From an uncultured Pseudomonadota bacterium (GTDB lineage Bacteria; Myxococcota_A; UBA796; SXON01), in the NCBI GenBank assembly GCA_903891165.1, contig CAITDR010000418.1, positions 1-54,778 on the forward strand: 54,778 bases of DNA, written 5' to 3'. A program made the position numbers and the translations under genes. The notes under the pieces were generated by a model. It was not told the origin of the DNA. It worked only from the letters and a program-made list of their open reading frames with translations, and did no database searches. This document shows positions 26,539-35,605 of the stretch, piece by piece. Within the stretch, counting starts at the first letter, position 1. Every line of letters begins with the position of its first letter.

Positions 26539-27954
26539 GTGTTGCTCCTGCTGCTGGCCTGTGCTCCTCCTCCCGAAGAAACTGGACCTCCAAAAATCCA
26601 GCTTCATCGTGAGTTGAGCTTGAGTGGGCCCGACCTGGTAGGCGAGACGGCGGCCAACTACCCGTGGAACCGCGGCCCGGGCATCGCTGCCGCGGATTTG
26701 AACGCCGACGGCTGGCTGGATCTGGTGCTGGCCCTGCCCTATGAGCACTCGCTGATTTTCCGCAACCACGGCGGCGTTTTTGGGGACCCCGAGCCGCTCT
26801 TGCCGGGTGCTGTGGGCGTGGCCGCCGCCGATCTGGATGGCGATGGCGCGGCCGAGCTGGTGCTGGTGGGTCAGAGGGGCCAGCCCGATCTGCTCTTGCG
26901 GAACGACGGCCAGGGCAACTTCAGGGCGGAGGAGCTACCCAACAGCAGCGGCGAGTCGCGTACGCCGGCCTTCGCCGACCTGGACAACGACGGCGACCTG
27001 GATCTGGTCACCTCGGGCTTCTCCTCAGACGAAGACGACGATCCCCACGCAGGCACTGGCGATGGCCATCAGCTTTTTATTCAAGAAGATGGTCATTTTA
27101 TTGACGTCACAGCCGAACGTCTCCCCGCAGACGGCCTCCAAAGTCTCGCCCACCACATCGCCTGGGCGGACGTAGACCTGGACGGCGCCCCGGACTTGAT
27201 CATCGCCAACGACCACCTGGGTATCAACCGGCTCCTGCGCAACGACCGCCTGGGCGGCTTTGGGATGATCGAAAATTCGGGGATTGAGCAGGCGATGCAG
27301 GCCATGGGCGTCGCCATCGGCGATCCAAATGCGGATGGTGTGGCCGACCTGCTGGTTTCCGACATCGAAAGCCTTCGCCTCTGGCAAGGGGACGGTGCCG
27401 GCTCCTTTTTTGAAGTCACCCAGGCCGTGGCGTTGAACCCGCCCCTGCCCCTGGCCCCTACCTGGGGGGTGGCCTGGGTGGATCTGGACCTGGACGGACA
27501 ACCCGAAGTGGTGGCCACGGCTGGAAACCTGATCTGGACCACCGAGCCTGTGGAAAGTGAACAGGACCGTATCCTACGCTACACTTCCAGCGGATGGGAA
27601 GACGTCAGCCCACCGGAAAAGGGGAACTCCCGCGCCGTCGCCGTGGGGGACTTTGACCGCGACGGCCGGCCGGACCTGGCCATGGCTGGCATCCTCTTCT
27701 TCGATCTCTGGTACAACCGCACCGATGTGGCGCCTGCCTGTACCGTAAAATTGGTGGCGGGACAGACCGAGGGCATCGGAACCCAGGTACGACCTGATCA
27801 AGGTGCCAGCCAGTGGCTTTGGCCCTCCACCACCTACTCCTCCTCGGCTCCCGAGCTCTACCTCCCGGCCGGGCACTACCAGCTGGAGCGTGGCGCCCTG
27901 GCAGCGGAGCTGCACGCAACCTCCGGCACGACCCTGCGGCTTTTGCTTGAATGA
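26539..27954 (+). CDS. FG-GAP/VCBS-repeat lipoprotein
   Basis: A 471-residue lipoprotein starting with GTG and the minimal signal VLLLLLAC (Cys 8). The body is a beta-propeller of FG-GAP/VCBS repeats with calcium-binding loops: 'AAADLNADGWLDLVLA', 'AAADLDGDGAAELVLV', 'AFADLDNDGDLDLVTS', 'AWADVDLDGAPDLIIA', 'AVGDFDRDGRPDLAMA' and others, at least seven. The C-terminal 70 residues resemble the ASPIC/UnbV end domain. These proteins are surface or periplasmic and bind calcium; the partner is unknown. Confidence 0.9.
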   Translation: MLLLLLACAPPPEETGPPKIQLHRELSLSGPDLVGETAANYPWNRGPGIAAADLNADGWLDLVLALPYEHSLIFRNHGGVFGDPEPLLPGAVGVAAADLDGDGAAELVLVGQRGQPDLLLRNDGQGNFRAEELPNSSGESRTPAFADLDNDGDLDLVTSGFSSDEDDDPHAGTGDGHQLFIQEDGHFIDVTAERLPADGLQSLAHHIAWADVDLDGAPDLIIANDHLGINRLLRNDRLGGFGMIENSGIEQAMQAMGVAIGDPNADGVADLLVSDIESLRLWQGDGAGSFFEVTQAVALNPPLPLAPTWGVAWVDLDLDGQPEVVATAGNLIWTTEPVESEQDRILRYTSSGWEDVSPPEKGNSRAVAVGDFDRDGRPDLAMAGILFFDLWYNRTDVAPACTVKLVAGQTEGIGTQVRPDQGASQWLWPSTTYSSSAPELYLPAGHYQLERGALAAELHATSGTTLRLLLE

Positions 27955-28049
27955 GGACGCCGATATGCCGTTCCCTGTATGGCCAGCGTAAGGATTTTCT
28001 TTCGCGGCCGAATTAGCATAGACTTTTTTTGGTCCCACCGGAGTTTCCC

Positions 28050-29408
28050 ATGTCTCACCGCTTCCACCGGAAAGCTCACCGGCGCGGAAACTATACGGTT
28101 TTGATGGTCCTGCTCCTGGGTGTGCTCTTTGGCTTTGGCGCCTTGGCCGTGGATGTTTCCATGATCCGGCTGGCCCAGACTGAAGCGCAGGACATTGCCG
28201 ACGCCGCCTCCCACGCTGCCATCGCCGAGCTGAAGGACAGCCACGACCTGACCCTGGCCCGCGCGGCCGCGGAGGAGGTTGTGGCCGCAAACACCCTGGC
28301 CGGCGACGAGGCGGTGCTTCTGGATATTGATTCAGGAACCTGGGATCCCACGGCGCGCAGCTTCACCGGAGGATCGGTATCCAACGCCATCCAGGTGCGG
28401 GTGGGCCGCACCGGCAGCCAGGCCGTGCGTCTGGCCTTGGGCACCTTACTGGGCTGGTATTCGGTGGATGTGGCCGCCACTGCCACCGCCGCCACCCAGA
28501 GTGTGCAGGTGATCCTGGTGATGGACATTACCGGTTCCTGGGAACAACGGAATTTTGTGAAGGCCCGCGAGGCCGCCATGACCTTTCTGGACTCTCTCCA
28601 CCAGAACCATGGCCCCCAGGACATGGTGGGGATGGTGGTATTCATGAACCGCTATGGCTGGGAGTACACGCCCATGACCTCGGTGGAGGACTCTTTTTCC
28701 AATGCCAGTCTGGTCACCAACAAGTGGGCCAATCTGAACGTGGGTTCCTATGCGGGGGAATACCAGTCCGCGTGGTCCACAGGCGCCAACCGGAACAACA
28801 TCCATGTTGCCTGCCGGGTCTACGGCAACTTCAACAACGGCACCAAGTGGAACCCCTTCGTCCGGGGGCCGAACCCCTACCTCGGCTTCTGCACCAGCGG
28901 TGCCAGCTGCTACCAGCCCGCCAAGCAGAACAACTGGGCGGCCACCGGTGCGGTAGGCGGCTGCTTCCCCAACATGCCCCGCTACTATTCGGATGAAGCG
29001 GGGACGGACCACACCACCGGCATTTCGATGGCCGAGCGGATGTTCCAGGAAAATGTCGATCCGACCGCCTACAAAGCCATGGTGGTCTTGACCGACGGCG
29101 AACCCTCCCCCTACGGCAGCAGCGAGGGTATCCGCCGGACGCAACGTTGGACCGAACCTTTTCGCCAATACAAGTATCCCGGCGCCCACTCCATCGCCCA
29201 GATCGAACGGGACACCCCGATCGTCGCCCAGCGGATCTACAACAACCTGGGCGTCAACACCTGGTTCGTCAGCTTCCGCGATGATCGCCCCTTCATGGCC
29301 AACTCGGTCACCGGCGACGGTTGGTACGCACACACGACCAACGCCACCGACATCGTGCCGATCTTCCAGGAGATCGCCCGCTCCCTCCCCGTCTCGATTG
29401 TGAACTGA
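28050..29408 (+). CDS. TadG-like protein with vWA domain
   Basis: A 452-residue protein. The N-terminus 'RRGNYTVLMVLLLGVLFGFGALAVD' is the single helix of TadG/TadE-type pseudopilins. Then comes a TadG-like region with 'AEAQDIADAASHAAIAEL'-type helices. A von Willebrand A domain starts 'VILVMDITGSWEQ', an intact MIDAS variant (DxTxS). The rest includes 'MVVLTDGEPSPYG' and 'NTWFVSFRDD'. TadG proteins take part in Flp/tight-adherence pilus assembly or surface adhesion. No TadA, TadB, TadC or RcpA gene lies in the window, so this is a satellite tad cluster. The start at 28050 gives GGAG at a suitable distance. Confidence 0.88.
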   Translation: MSHRFHRKAHRRGNYTVLMVLLLGVLFGFGALAVDVSMIRLAQTEAQDIADAASHAAIAELKDSHDLTLARAAAEEVVAANTLAGDEAVLLDIDSGTWDPTARSFTGGSVSNAIQVRVGRTGSQAVRLALGTLLGWYSVDVAATATAATQSVQVILVMDITGSWEQRNFVKAREAAMTFLDSLHQNHGPQDMVGMVVFMNRYGWEYTPMTSVEDSFSNASLVTNKWANLNVGSYAGEYQSAWSTGANRNNIHVACRVYGNFNNGTKWNPFVRGPNPYLGFCTSGASCYQPAKQNNWAATGAVGGCFPNMPRYYSDEAGTDHTTGISMAERMFQENVDPTAYKAMVVLTDGEPSPYGSSEGIRRTQRWTEPFRQYKYPGAHSIAQIERDTPIVAQRIYNNLGVNTWFVSFRDDRPFMANSVTGDGWYAHTTNATDIVPIFQEIARSLPVSIVN

Positions 29409-29412
29409 CGCC

Positions 29413-29826
29413 ATGCGTAGCCATCCACAACGCGGGGGCGCAGCGGCCCTGGAGTTCTACCTCACCCTTCCCATCTTTCTGACCATGTTCGCGTCGGTCA
29501 TCGACTTCGGCTGGCTGTTCTACCAGCAGAGTGCCTTGGACGGAGCCGTCCACGCGGCCTGCCGTACCGGTGCCACCGAAGATCCCGGCACCGGCGACGC
29601 GCTCATGAACCATGTGGAAGCGGTCACCGAAGGCCGGATCCGTACCGAGATGACGCGATCGTCGCTGGAGTGCCTGTCCTGTGTGATCACTGTGGACGAC
29701 CTGTACGATATCCCGGCGCGGTCGCTGCGCTGTCAGGTGGACAACACCTTCCAGCCGCTGATCGGCGTGGTACCGGTATCCACCCTGACCGCACGCGCCA
29801 TTGTACGTATGGAAATCCAGCGATGA
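29413..29826 (+). CDS. TadE-like pseudopilin
   Basis: A 137-residue membrane-anchored protein. 'RGGAAALEFYLTLPIFLTMFASVIDFGWLFY' is the TadE N-terminal helix, with the Glu (about residue 14) that in pilin-like proteins follows the cleavage site. The rest is a small exported domain with three cysteines. It starts four bases after the TadG-like stop, and the next TadE-like gene overlaps its end by four bases. Confidence 0.87.
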   Translation: MRSHPQRGGAAALEFYLTLPIFLTMFASVIDFGWLFYQQSALDGAVHAACRTGATEDPGTGDALMNHVEAVTEGRIRTEMTRSSLECLSCVITVDDLYDIPARSLRCQVDNTFQPLIGVVPVSTLTARAIVRMEIQR

Positions 29827-30263
29827 GCGCCTACAATCGCCGCTCAAAACGCACCGGTGCGGCGCTGCTGGAGTTTGCGCTGTGGATCCTCCCGCTGTTG
29901 ATCGTACTGACCGGTGTGATTGAATTGTCGCGGATGATGTCGTTGAAGCATCAGATCTCGCGTGCAGCCCGCGACGGAGCCCGTGTGGGCGCCGGCGTGC
30001 TGCGGAATGCGGCGGGTACCGGCGTACCCACCGAGCCGGATATCGAAAACACCGCCACCAACCATGCTCTGCGGGTGCTCGCCGATCTGGACCTGGGTTG
30101 CCCGGCGGGCTGTAATGTCTGGTCGGAGTGGTACGACGCCCCCAGCGGACGAAAGATGCTGCGGGTGCGCGTGCAGTACCCCTATGTTCCACTGGTCGGC
30201 CTCTACCCCTTGGCGACCAGCGTAGAACGAGACTTTTCCATGGCCACTGAGTATCAGCCCTAG
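29823..30263 (+). CDS. Second TadE-like pseudopilin
   Basis: A 146-residue protein. 'RTGAALLEFALWILPLLIVLTGVIELSRMM' is again a TadE-type helix with Glu after the leader. It is followed by 'HQISRAARDGARVGAGVL', and the exported domain contains 'GCPAGCNVW'. The start (29823) overlaps the previous stop as ATGA. The cassette ends 24 bases before the convergent MopE-like gene, with no obvious terminator between them. Confidence 0.88.
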   Translation: MSAYNRRSKRTGAALLEFALWILPLLIVLTGVIELSRMMSLKHQISRAARDGARVGAGVLRNAAGTGVPTEPDIENTATNHALRVLADLDLGCPAGCNVWSEWYDAPSGRKMLRVRVQYPYVPLVGLYPLATSVERDFSMATEYQP

Positions 30264-30287
30264 GGCACCTATCGGGTCGATATATAT

Positions 30288-33200
30288 CTACCAGAGAGTG
30301 CCGTCGAAGAGGAGGGCAGCGCCGCCTGTCTGGAGGAGGAGCAGGTCGAGACTCCCGTCGTTATTGGCGTCGGTGGCCGCGGATCGGCCTGGCGGCAACA
30401 ACAACGCTTGGTCCCGCTCCAGGCTACCGCCCGCACCGGCCGCAAAGAGCCAGCTCTCGGTCGCCGTACCCACCAAGAGCTGGTCACCCAGCCAGCCGCA
30501 CTGCCCGCCCAGGCCCTCCACGGGCTGGGTGCCCATGAGGGTGGCCAGGGGAGTAGCGGACAGCGCAGCGCCGCTCCTGACCGCCGCTGAGCCTGCTCCC
30601 GACCCCTCACCAAAGAGGAGATCCGGCAGGCCATCCCCGTTGAAGTCGCCGCCCGCCGCAAGACAGTCCAGGGCGCCCGGCAGCACCAGCTCGGCGCTGC
30701 CCAGGTTCAGGCGCCCCGAAGGCCCCAAAAGGACCCAGAGGCCGGTGGCGCCGCCTACCGCCACATCGCCCAAACCGTCGCCATCAAAATCCGCCGCCGC
30801 CAGAAGTTCTCCGCCGCGATCATTCAAAAAATCGCCTGTCAGGCGCGTCACCATCCGGCTGACCCGCTGGCTGGGGGCGGGGCTGGGCACCAGGTAGATC
30901 TCCCCGGCTCCTCCGGCCGCTCCTGGGGCACCCACCCAGAGGTCGGCCAGACCGTCGCCTTCCATATCCACAGCAGCCAGCGAAGTTCCAACTTCATCGC
31001 CGGTGATCTCTCCCAAAAAGGTCCCCTGACCTGGACCTCGGGCGCTGTGGTAGACATAGCCACTCTGCGGACTACGACCGCCACCGGTGGGGGCCCCAAC
31101 CACCACTTCCGGGCTTCCATTGCCCAGATCTTCGACAAAGAGCAGGGCTGCCCCAAAGCCATCGCTACTGTAGCCGGTCCAGCTCATGCCCGCAGCCGGA
31201 CTTCCAACAAGAGGGCTGCGAAACTCACGAACTTCGGTGGGAGCCGATAGGAGCAGCTCGGGGAGGCCGTCGCCGTCCATATCTCCGGCGGTGAGCAAGG
31301 TTGCACCGGAAAAAATAGCGTTGGTAGAGGATAAAGAGGCATCCAGCTCCACGCAGGACAGGTCCTGGCCGTCGCAGTCCTGATCCAGGCCATCGGCGCA
31401 GTGCTCGCGGAGAAGGGGGGACTGAGCGGCGTCGGCATCGGCGCAGTCATCTCCGCGACGCGATCCAGAGGAGGAGCAGGCGTAGAAGGCGGATCCTGCG
31501 CCTACCCCATCGCCGTCCATGTCGGGGAACCAGAGGTCGGCGGCGCTGTAGAGGACGGCGGGGTCGGCATCGTCGGAGAGGCCATCGCAGTTATCGTCCA
31601 GAGAATTACAGACTTCGGAGGCGGAAGGAGAGCGGGTGGGGTCACGGTCGTCGCAGTCGCCGCCATCGGGAACCAGGGGCAGGGCGGGATCGCAGGCGGC
31701 GGTCCAGTGATCGCCAGAGCCGTCGCCGTCTTCGTCGGCATAGCCAGATTGTTTTGTTGAGGGATCTACATTTGAATCTTGGTCATCCGCGGTGCCGGAG
31801 CAGTCTTCGTCCTGGTCCAGGGCGTCGCAGATCTCCGGGAGAAGGGGGGAGCGGAGGGGGTCGGTATCGTCGCAATCGCCGGAAAGCGCGGCGGTGGATC
31901 CAGGGGGATCGCAGAGGAGGACGGGGAGGTAGCCAGTGCCGTCCCCATCGAGGTCCTCGTAGATTTCGGGGATGCTGGTAGGGTCGAGAGAGGGGTCGTT
32001 ATCGTCGGCAAGGCCATCGCAGTTTTCGTCGGCATCGAAGGCGTCGCAGACTTCGGGGGAGCTGGGGGAGGAGGCGGCGGTGCGGTCGTCACAGTCTCCG
32101 GGCTGGGCAACAAAGCCGGTGGGGGCATCACAGGCCAGGGTCGTCTGCGCAGAATCCCCATAGGCATCTGCATCCGCGTCACGATACCAAAGGGTGGCGC
32201 CGAGGGCATCGCTGCCGTCCACCTGGCCGGAGCAGTCGTTGTCCACCCCGTCGCAGTCCTCGGTGGCACCCGGATGGACCGCAGCGTCGGCATCGTTGCA
32301 GTCTTCGCCCAGAATAAGAAAGCCCACCGGCGCCACACAAGAGACCAGGGAAGCCCTCGAAAATCCCCAGCCATCCCCGTCGTAGTCGGGGTACCAGGCC
32401 GGGGCATCTACCGCATCCGCCTCGTCCACGCTGCGGTCGCAGTCGTCGTCAATGCCATTACAATATTCGAGCGCTGCGGGCGAAACTTCGGTCGTACCGT
32501 CGTCACAGTCGGTGGACAACGCCACATAGGAAGCAGGCGCAGTACAGGCCAGGGTGGTGCCAAAAACACTGCCAAAGCCGTCGCCGTCCTGGTCCAGATA
32601 CCAGGTGGGTGCGTCCACCGCCTCCACCTCGTCCACCAGACCGTCGCAGTCCTCGTCCCCTCCCCCGCAGACTTCGGGGGCGCCGGGAAAGTAGCTTTCA
32701 TCTACATCATTGCAGTCTGTATTTTCCGATACAAGTCCTGCCGGGGGGCTACACCAGCCCGTGCCGGGGTCGGAGGCGTCGCCATAGCCATCGCCATCGG
32801 CATCGGGATACCAGGCGGAGACATCCACCACATCGGGATCGGCGTCGTTGGAGAGGCCGTCGCAGTCCTCGTCCAGCTCCGCCGCGTCGCAGCTCTCCTG
32901 GGCGGCGGGGGAGACGGCCGCGTCCGCGTCGTTACAGTCGCGATCGTTGGAAGACCAGGCGGTCTGGAGTCGGCAGCCAAGCTGGGTGACCATCGGGTTG
33001 CCATAACGATCGCCATCGGCATCCTGGTAGTAGGTATCGGCATCCAAAGCATCCGGCTCATCCTGGAGGCCATCGCAGTCATCATCCTGGTTATTACACC
33101 ACTCCGGCGCACCCGGATAGCGGACGGGATCGTCATCCGCACACTCCACACAGGCGACAAAACCATCGGCATCGTTGTCCTCGTAGCCCACCTCGCCATC

Positions 33201-33812
33201 GCAATTGTAGTCCACCGGATCGGTGCAGTCCTCCTCCGGCGCCTCGGGAAAGACCAGGGCATTGTCGTCGTCACAGTCCAGGCCGTTCTCCGAAAAACCC
33301 TCCGTCTTGATACAGGCTTCTTTGGTCGCGAGCCCCGCACCCCAGCCATCCCCATCGTCGTCATGGTACCAGGAGAGCTGCCCGAAGACCGCCGGATCTT
33401 CGTCATCCACATTTCCGTCGCAATTGTCGTCCACCCCGTTGCAGAATTCGCGGGCATTGGGGTACACATCGGCCGAAAGATCATCGCAGTCATGGTCGTT
33501 GCGCACATAGCCGAAGGGCGGGCTACAACCCTCCCAAGTGGGAAGGGCCCCGTAGCCATCGTCATCCGCATCAATATACCAGTTGGTCTGCGGAGAAAGA
33601 CTGGGATCCCCGTCGTCACAGTCGCTCGCATCCAGGGTCCAGCCCGGCACCAGCCCACAGGCCAGCTCGGTACTCCGCATGTCGCCATAGCCATCGCGAT
33701 CCAGGTCGGGGTGGATCCGCATCTGAAAGCAGCCGCTGTCCTCTTTTTTATCCAGATCCTTGCCGCAGCCCAGAAGGGCCAGGGGAAGGAGGAGGAGGCA
33801 GCGGCGGGACAT
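30288..33812 (-). CDS. MopE-like lipoprotein with Asp/Cys repeats and FG-GAP propeller
   Basis: A 1174-residue exported protein. The start at 33812 gives MSRRCLLLLPLALLGCG, a lipoprotein signal (Cys 16). Residues about 45-870 contain eleven repeats ending in 'xDxDCDGxxDE', each with 'DCDDxDPxxxP' and 'WYxDxDGDGYG' elements, the putative metal-binding motif family named after copper-binding MopE. Residues about 885-1174 form an FG-GAP propeller ('AGDMDGDGLPELLLS', 'AADFDGDGLGDVAVG', 'GGDFNGDGLPDLLFG'). The repeats have very many Asp and two to four Cys each, fit for Ca(2+) binding and disulfides outside the cell. A TATACT lies 7 bases before the start codon. Confidence 0.93.
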   Translation of the reverse strand: MSRRCLLLLPLALLGCGKDLDKKEDSGCFQMRIHPDLDRDGYGDMRSTELACGLVPGWTLDASDCDDGDPSLSPQTNWYIDADDDGYGALPTWEGCSPPFGYVRNDHDCDDLSADVYPNAREFCNGVDDNCDGNVDDEDPAVFGQLSWYHDDDGDGWGAGLATKEACIKTEGFSENGLDCDDDNALVFPEAPEEDCTDPVDYNCDGEVGYEDNDADGFVACVECADDDPVRYPGAPEWCNNQDDDCDGLQDEPDALDADTYYQDADGDRYGNPMVTQLGCRLQTAWSSNDRDCNDADAAVSPAAQESCDAAELDEDCDGLSNDADPDVVDVSAWYPDADGDGYGDASDPGTGWCSPPAGLVSENTDCNDVDESYFPGAPEVCGGGDEDCDGLVDEVEAVDAPTWYLDQDGDGFGSVFGTTLACTAPASYVALSTDCDDGTTEVSPAALEYCNGIDDDCDRSVDEADAVDAPAWYPDYDGDGWGFSRASLVSCVAPVGFLILGEDCNDADAAVHPGATEDCDGVDNDCSGQVDGSDALGATLWYRDADADAYGDSAQTTLACDAPTGFVAQPGDCDDRTAASSPSSPEVCDAFDADENCDGLADDNDPSLDPTSIPEIYEDLDGDGTGYLPVLLCDPPGSTAALSGDCDDTDPLRSPLLPEICDALDQDEDCSGTADDQDSNVDPSTKQSGYADEDGDGSGDHWTAACDPALPLVPDGGDCDDRDPTRSPSASEVCNSLDDNCDGLSDDADPAVLYSAADLWFPDMDGDGVGAGSAFYACSSSGSRRGDDCADADAAQSPLLREHCADGLDQDCDGQDLSCVELDASLSSTNAIFSGATLLTAGDMDGDGLPELLLSAPTEVREFRSPLVGSPAAGMSWTGYSSDGFGAALLFVEDLGNGSPEVVVGAPTGGGRSPQSGYVYHSARGPGQGTFLGEITGDEVGTSLAAVDMEGDGLADLWVGAPGAAGGAGEIYLVPSPAPSQRVSRMVTRLTGDFLNDRGGELLAAADFDGDGLGDVAVGGATGLWVLLGPSGRLNLGSAELVLPGALDCLAAGGDFNGDGLPDLLFGEGSGAGSAAVRSGAALSATPLATLMGTQPVEGLGGQCGWLGDQLLVGTATESWLFAAGAGGSLERDQALLLPPGRSAATDANNDGSLDLLLLQTGGAALLFDGTLW

Positions 33813-33993
33813 CGGGGGAGTATAGATCAGATTGGGCTGGGGGGTGGCACTCCAAACTCCGGACTTATGATGGGTCAGGGGTGACCAGGGGCGACGGAAC
33901 CCGAATGGGGCCTTCGCCCGCCCGGCGGGAGACGGTGGCGAAGCCGGATGAGGGCTGTTGCAACAAGGAGGATCTTCGGCCGCCAGTCGATAC

Positions 33994-34023
33994 CCCGGGT
34001 GTTTCCAGTTGGAAACACCCGGG
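33994..34023. other. Perfect 14-bp inverted repeat
   Basis: CCCGGGTGTTTCCA (33994-34007) and its exact complement (34010-34023) are separated by GT only. On RNA this would be a very stable hairpin, 12 bases beyond the stop of the minus-strand TPR gene. No T-run follows on that strand, so it is either a non-canonical terminator or processing structure, or a dimer binding site. The rest of 33813-34035 shows no gene. Confidence 0.7.
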
Positions 34024-34035
34024 ACTCTTTGGACT

Positions 34036-35340
34036 TTATTGACGTTCCAAAACAGGGTTTTCCTCAGCAATCAGCCGTTCCAACGCCTCCGCTTCCAACA
34101 ACTCCGTCATCTGCTGACCCCACTCCTGAAGGCGCGGCAGAAGGAGGTTGGCGTGGGTCAGGGCCAGGGATCGCGCCCGCTCCGTAGCATCCTGGTTCAA
34201 ATGGACGGCCAAAGCCTGATAGCGGCGATCCTGTGACAGCCGTTTCCGCTCCGCCGCCACTCCGACCGCCACATGGTCGGCATCCATGAGCTCCCGGTTG
34301 GCGGCGAAATTGGCCAGAACCCAGGGTGTCCAAGGTGCCTTCGCTACCCCACGTTTTGCGTAATTTCTCACCGCCTCGCGCAGTCCATCCACCGCCTCAT
34401 CATCCCGAACACCGTCCACCGTCAAAGCACGAAGAGCGCGCGCAACCGGAGCATTTGTCTTTTCAAACTCCAGCCCCAGCGGAAGCACAGGCTGTTGATT
34501 TTTGTTTCGTACAATCCCCAGGACGTAGAGAAACTCGGGCGAGAGCCTGGTCCCAAGGCTGCGGTGGTACTTTTCCAGCCACTTCAGATCCTCTGGGCCA
34601 GACTGCCCCTGCTGAATTTTTGTCCAGCCATAGATCAACACCGCTTCGGGAACGTGGACAGACCACTTCAGAAGCCAGTCCAGGTATTCCTCGGTTTTGT
34701 CGTAGCGACCGAGGCCGAAGTAATACTGCGCCAAATATACGAAAATCTGATTTGGGAGAGGATCCTCCCTGACTGCGGAATACATCCTGAGCCTGTAGAA
34801 CGGCTGCCCCGGCTGCAATGATCGCCTAGGGCGTTCTTCGTCGGCAGTCGTCGCACTGCTGTAGCGGGTTCTGGCGCGCCCCAGCTCGGGCAGAACAGTA
34901 TCCGCACCCTCCCCGCGCTTCATCCGGATGAGGCCCCGCAGATAGGCCGCGCGTTGTCCACTCGGTGCAGATCTCTCAACGTTCCGAAACGCCGCAAGAG
35001 CAGCCTCGAGATCTCCAGCCTCCAAGGCATTCACCCCGATCAGGTAGTCCACCTCGTCATGCACGGCGCCTAAGATGTTGGCAGAACCTGTTGCCGCTGC
35101 GGCATCGCGGAGAATCCACCGCCCGCCGGCTTCCCACGCGATGTTGAGGAGTCTTTGCCAGACCTCCTGGTGCTCTCCACCGCCTGGCGAAGGAACCGCG
35201 AGCATCGGCAGCAATTGGTCCCGAGCGAGTTGTGGATAGCCAGCCGCCACTAATTCCTTGGCCAGCTTGAGGCGCGCGCTGGTTTCCTCATTTGCGTGGG
35301 CAGGCGCCAAGAAGATCAGCCAGAGGAGGAGATACCAAAT
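34036..35340 (-). CDS. Exported TPR-repeat protein, possible ATT start
   Basis: A protein of about 434 residues made of helical pairs typical of tetratricopeptide repeats ('AELVAAGYPQLARDQLLPML'-type, 'VNALEAGDLEAALAAFRNVE', 'LAQYYFGLGRYDKTEEYLDWLL'). Reading upstream from the first standard start (TTG 35310), the frame continues as a perfect short signal sequence, IWYLLLWLIFLAPAHA. It begins at ATT 35340, with GAGG seven bases before it and an in-frame TAA further up. No ATG or GTG is available. Either ATT is used, as in infC, or translation begins at TTG 35310 without an export signal. The function is unknown. Confidence 0.75.
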   Translation of the reverse strand: MWYLLLWLIFLAPAHANEETSARLKLAKELVAAGYPQLARDQLLPMLAVPSPGGGEHQEVWQRLLNIAWEAGGRWILRDAAAATGSANILGAVHDEVDYLIGVNALEAGDLEAALAAFRNVERSAPSGQRAAYLRGLIRMKRGEGADTVLPELGRARTRYSSATTADEERPRRSLQPGQPFYRLRMYSAVREDPLPNQIFVYLAQYYFGLGRYDKTEEYLDWLLKWSVHVPEAVLIYGWTKIQQGQSGPEDLKWLEKYHRSLGTRLSPEFLYVLGIVRNKNQQPVLPLGLEFEKTNAPVARALRALTVDGVRDDEAVDGLREAVRNYAKRGVAKAPWTPWVLANFAANRELMDADHVAVGVAAERKRLSQDRRYQALAVHLNQDATERARSLALTHANLLLPRLQEWGQQMTELLEAEALERLIAEENPVLERQ

Positions 35341-35355
35341 GGGACACCTCGATGG

Positions 35356-35508
35356 TTATTGTGGTCTACTGTACCACCGCGTCCGGCTTCCGGCTGGCCG
35401 GACCAGCTGATGCATGACCTGGGAAAGTGCTTCCATACCGGCGACGATGTTGTAGTCAAACCAGGGGAGATCCGCACCGGGGCGGATGTCGGGTGGGTCA
35501 ATACACAT
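35356..35508 (-). CDS. Possible 50-residue protein upstream of the TPR gene
   Basis: A short frame from ATG 35508 to TAA 35356 reads MCIDPPDIRPGADLPW, then FDYNIVAGMEALSQVMHQLV. It ends 15 bases before the ATT start of the TPR gene. The composition (spread of residues, amphipathic helix) is protein-like, and there is no competing frame on either strand. No good ribosome-binding site is visible and the family is not recognised. Confidence 0.35.
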   Translation of the reverse strand: MCIDPPDIRPGADLPWFDYNIVAGMEALSQVMHQLVRPAGSRTRWYSRPQ

Positions 35509-35605
35509 CGGCGGTGGTGTTCTGCCGGCGGGCCAGGGAATCGGAGGAAGCCACGGCGCGGGACGCTATCACAAAAGGGGGCGAGGAGGAAACAGAGGCC
35601 CGGCC

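Noticed and set aside
30825-33700. CRISPR-like array in the repeated DNA of the MopE-like gene
   Set aside because: The repeats are coding, of unequal length and diverged. There are no constant repeats with unique spacers and no cas genes.
31779-33884. A 701-codon open frame on the plus strand, opposite the MopE-like gene
   Set aside because: It is the mirror of the Asp/Cys repeats: the GAC/GAT-rich repeats leave few stops on the other strand, and the product is a Val/Ile/Gly-rich string without a family. The minus-strand gene explains the DNA fully.
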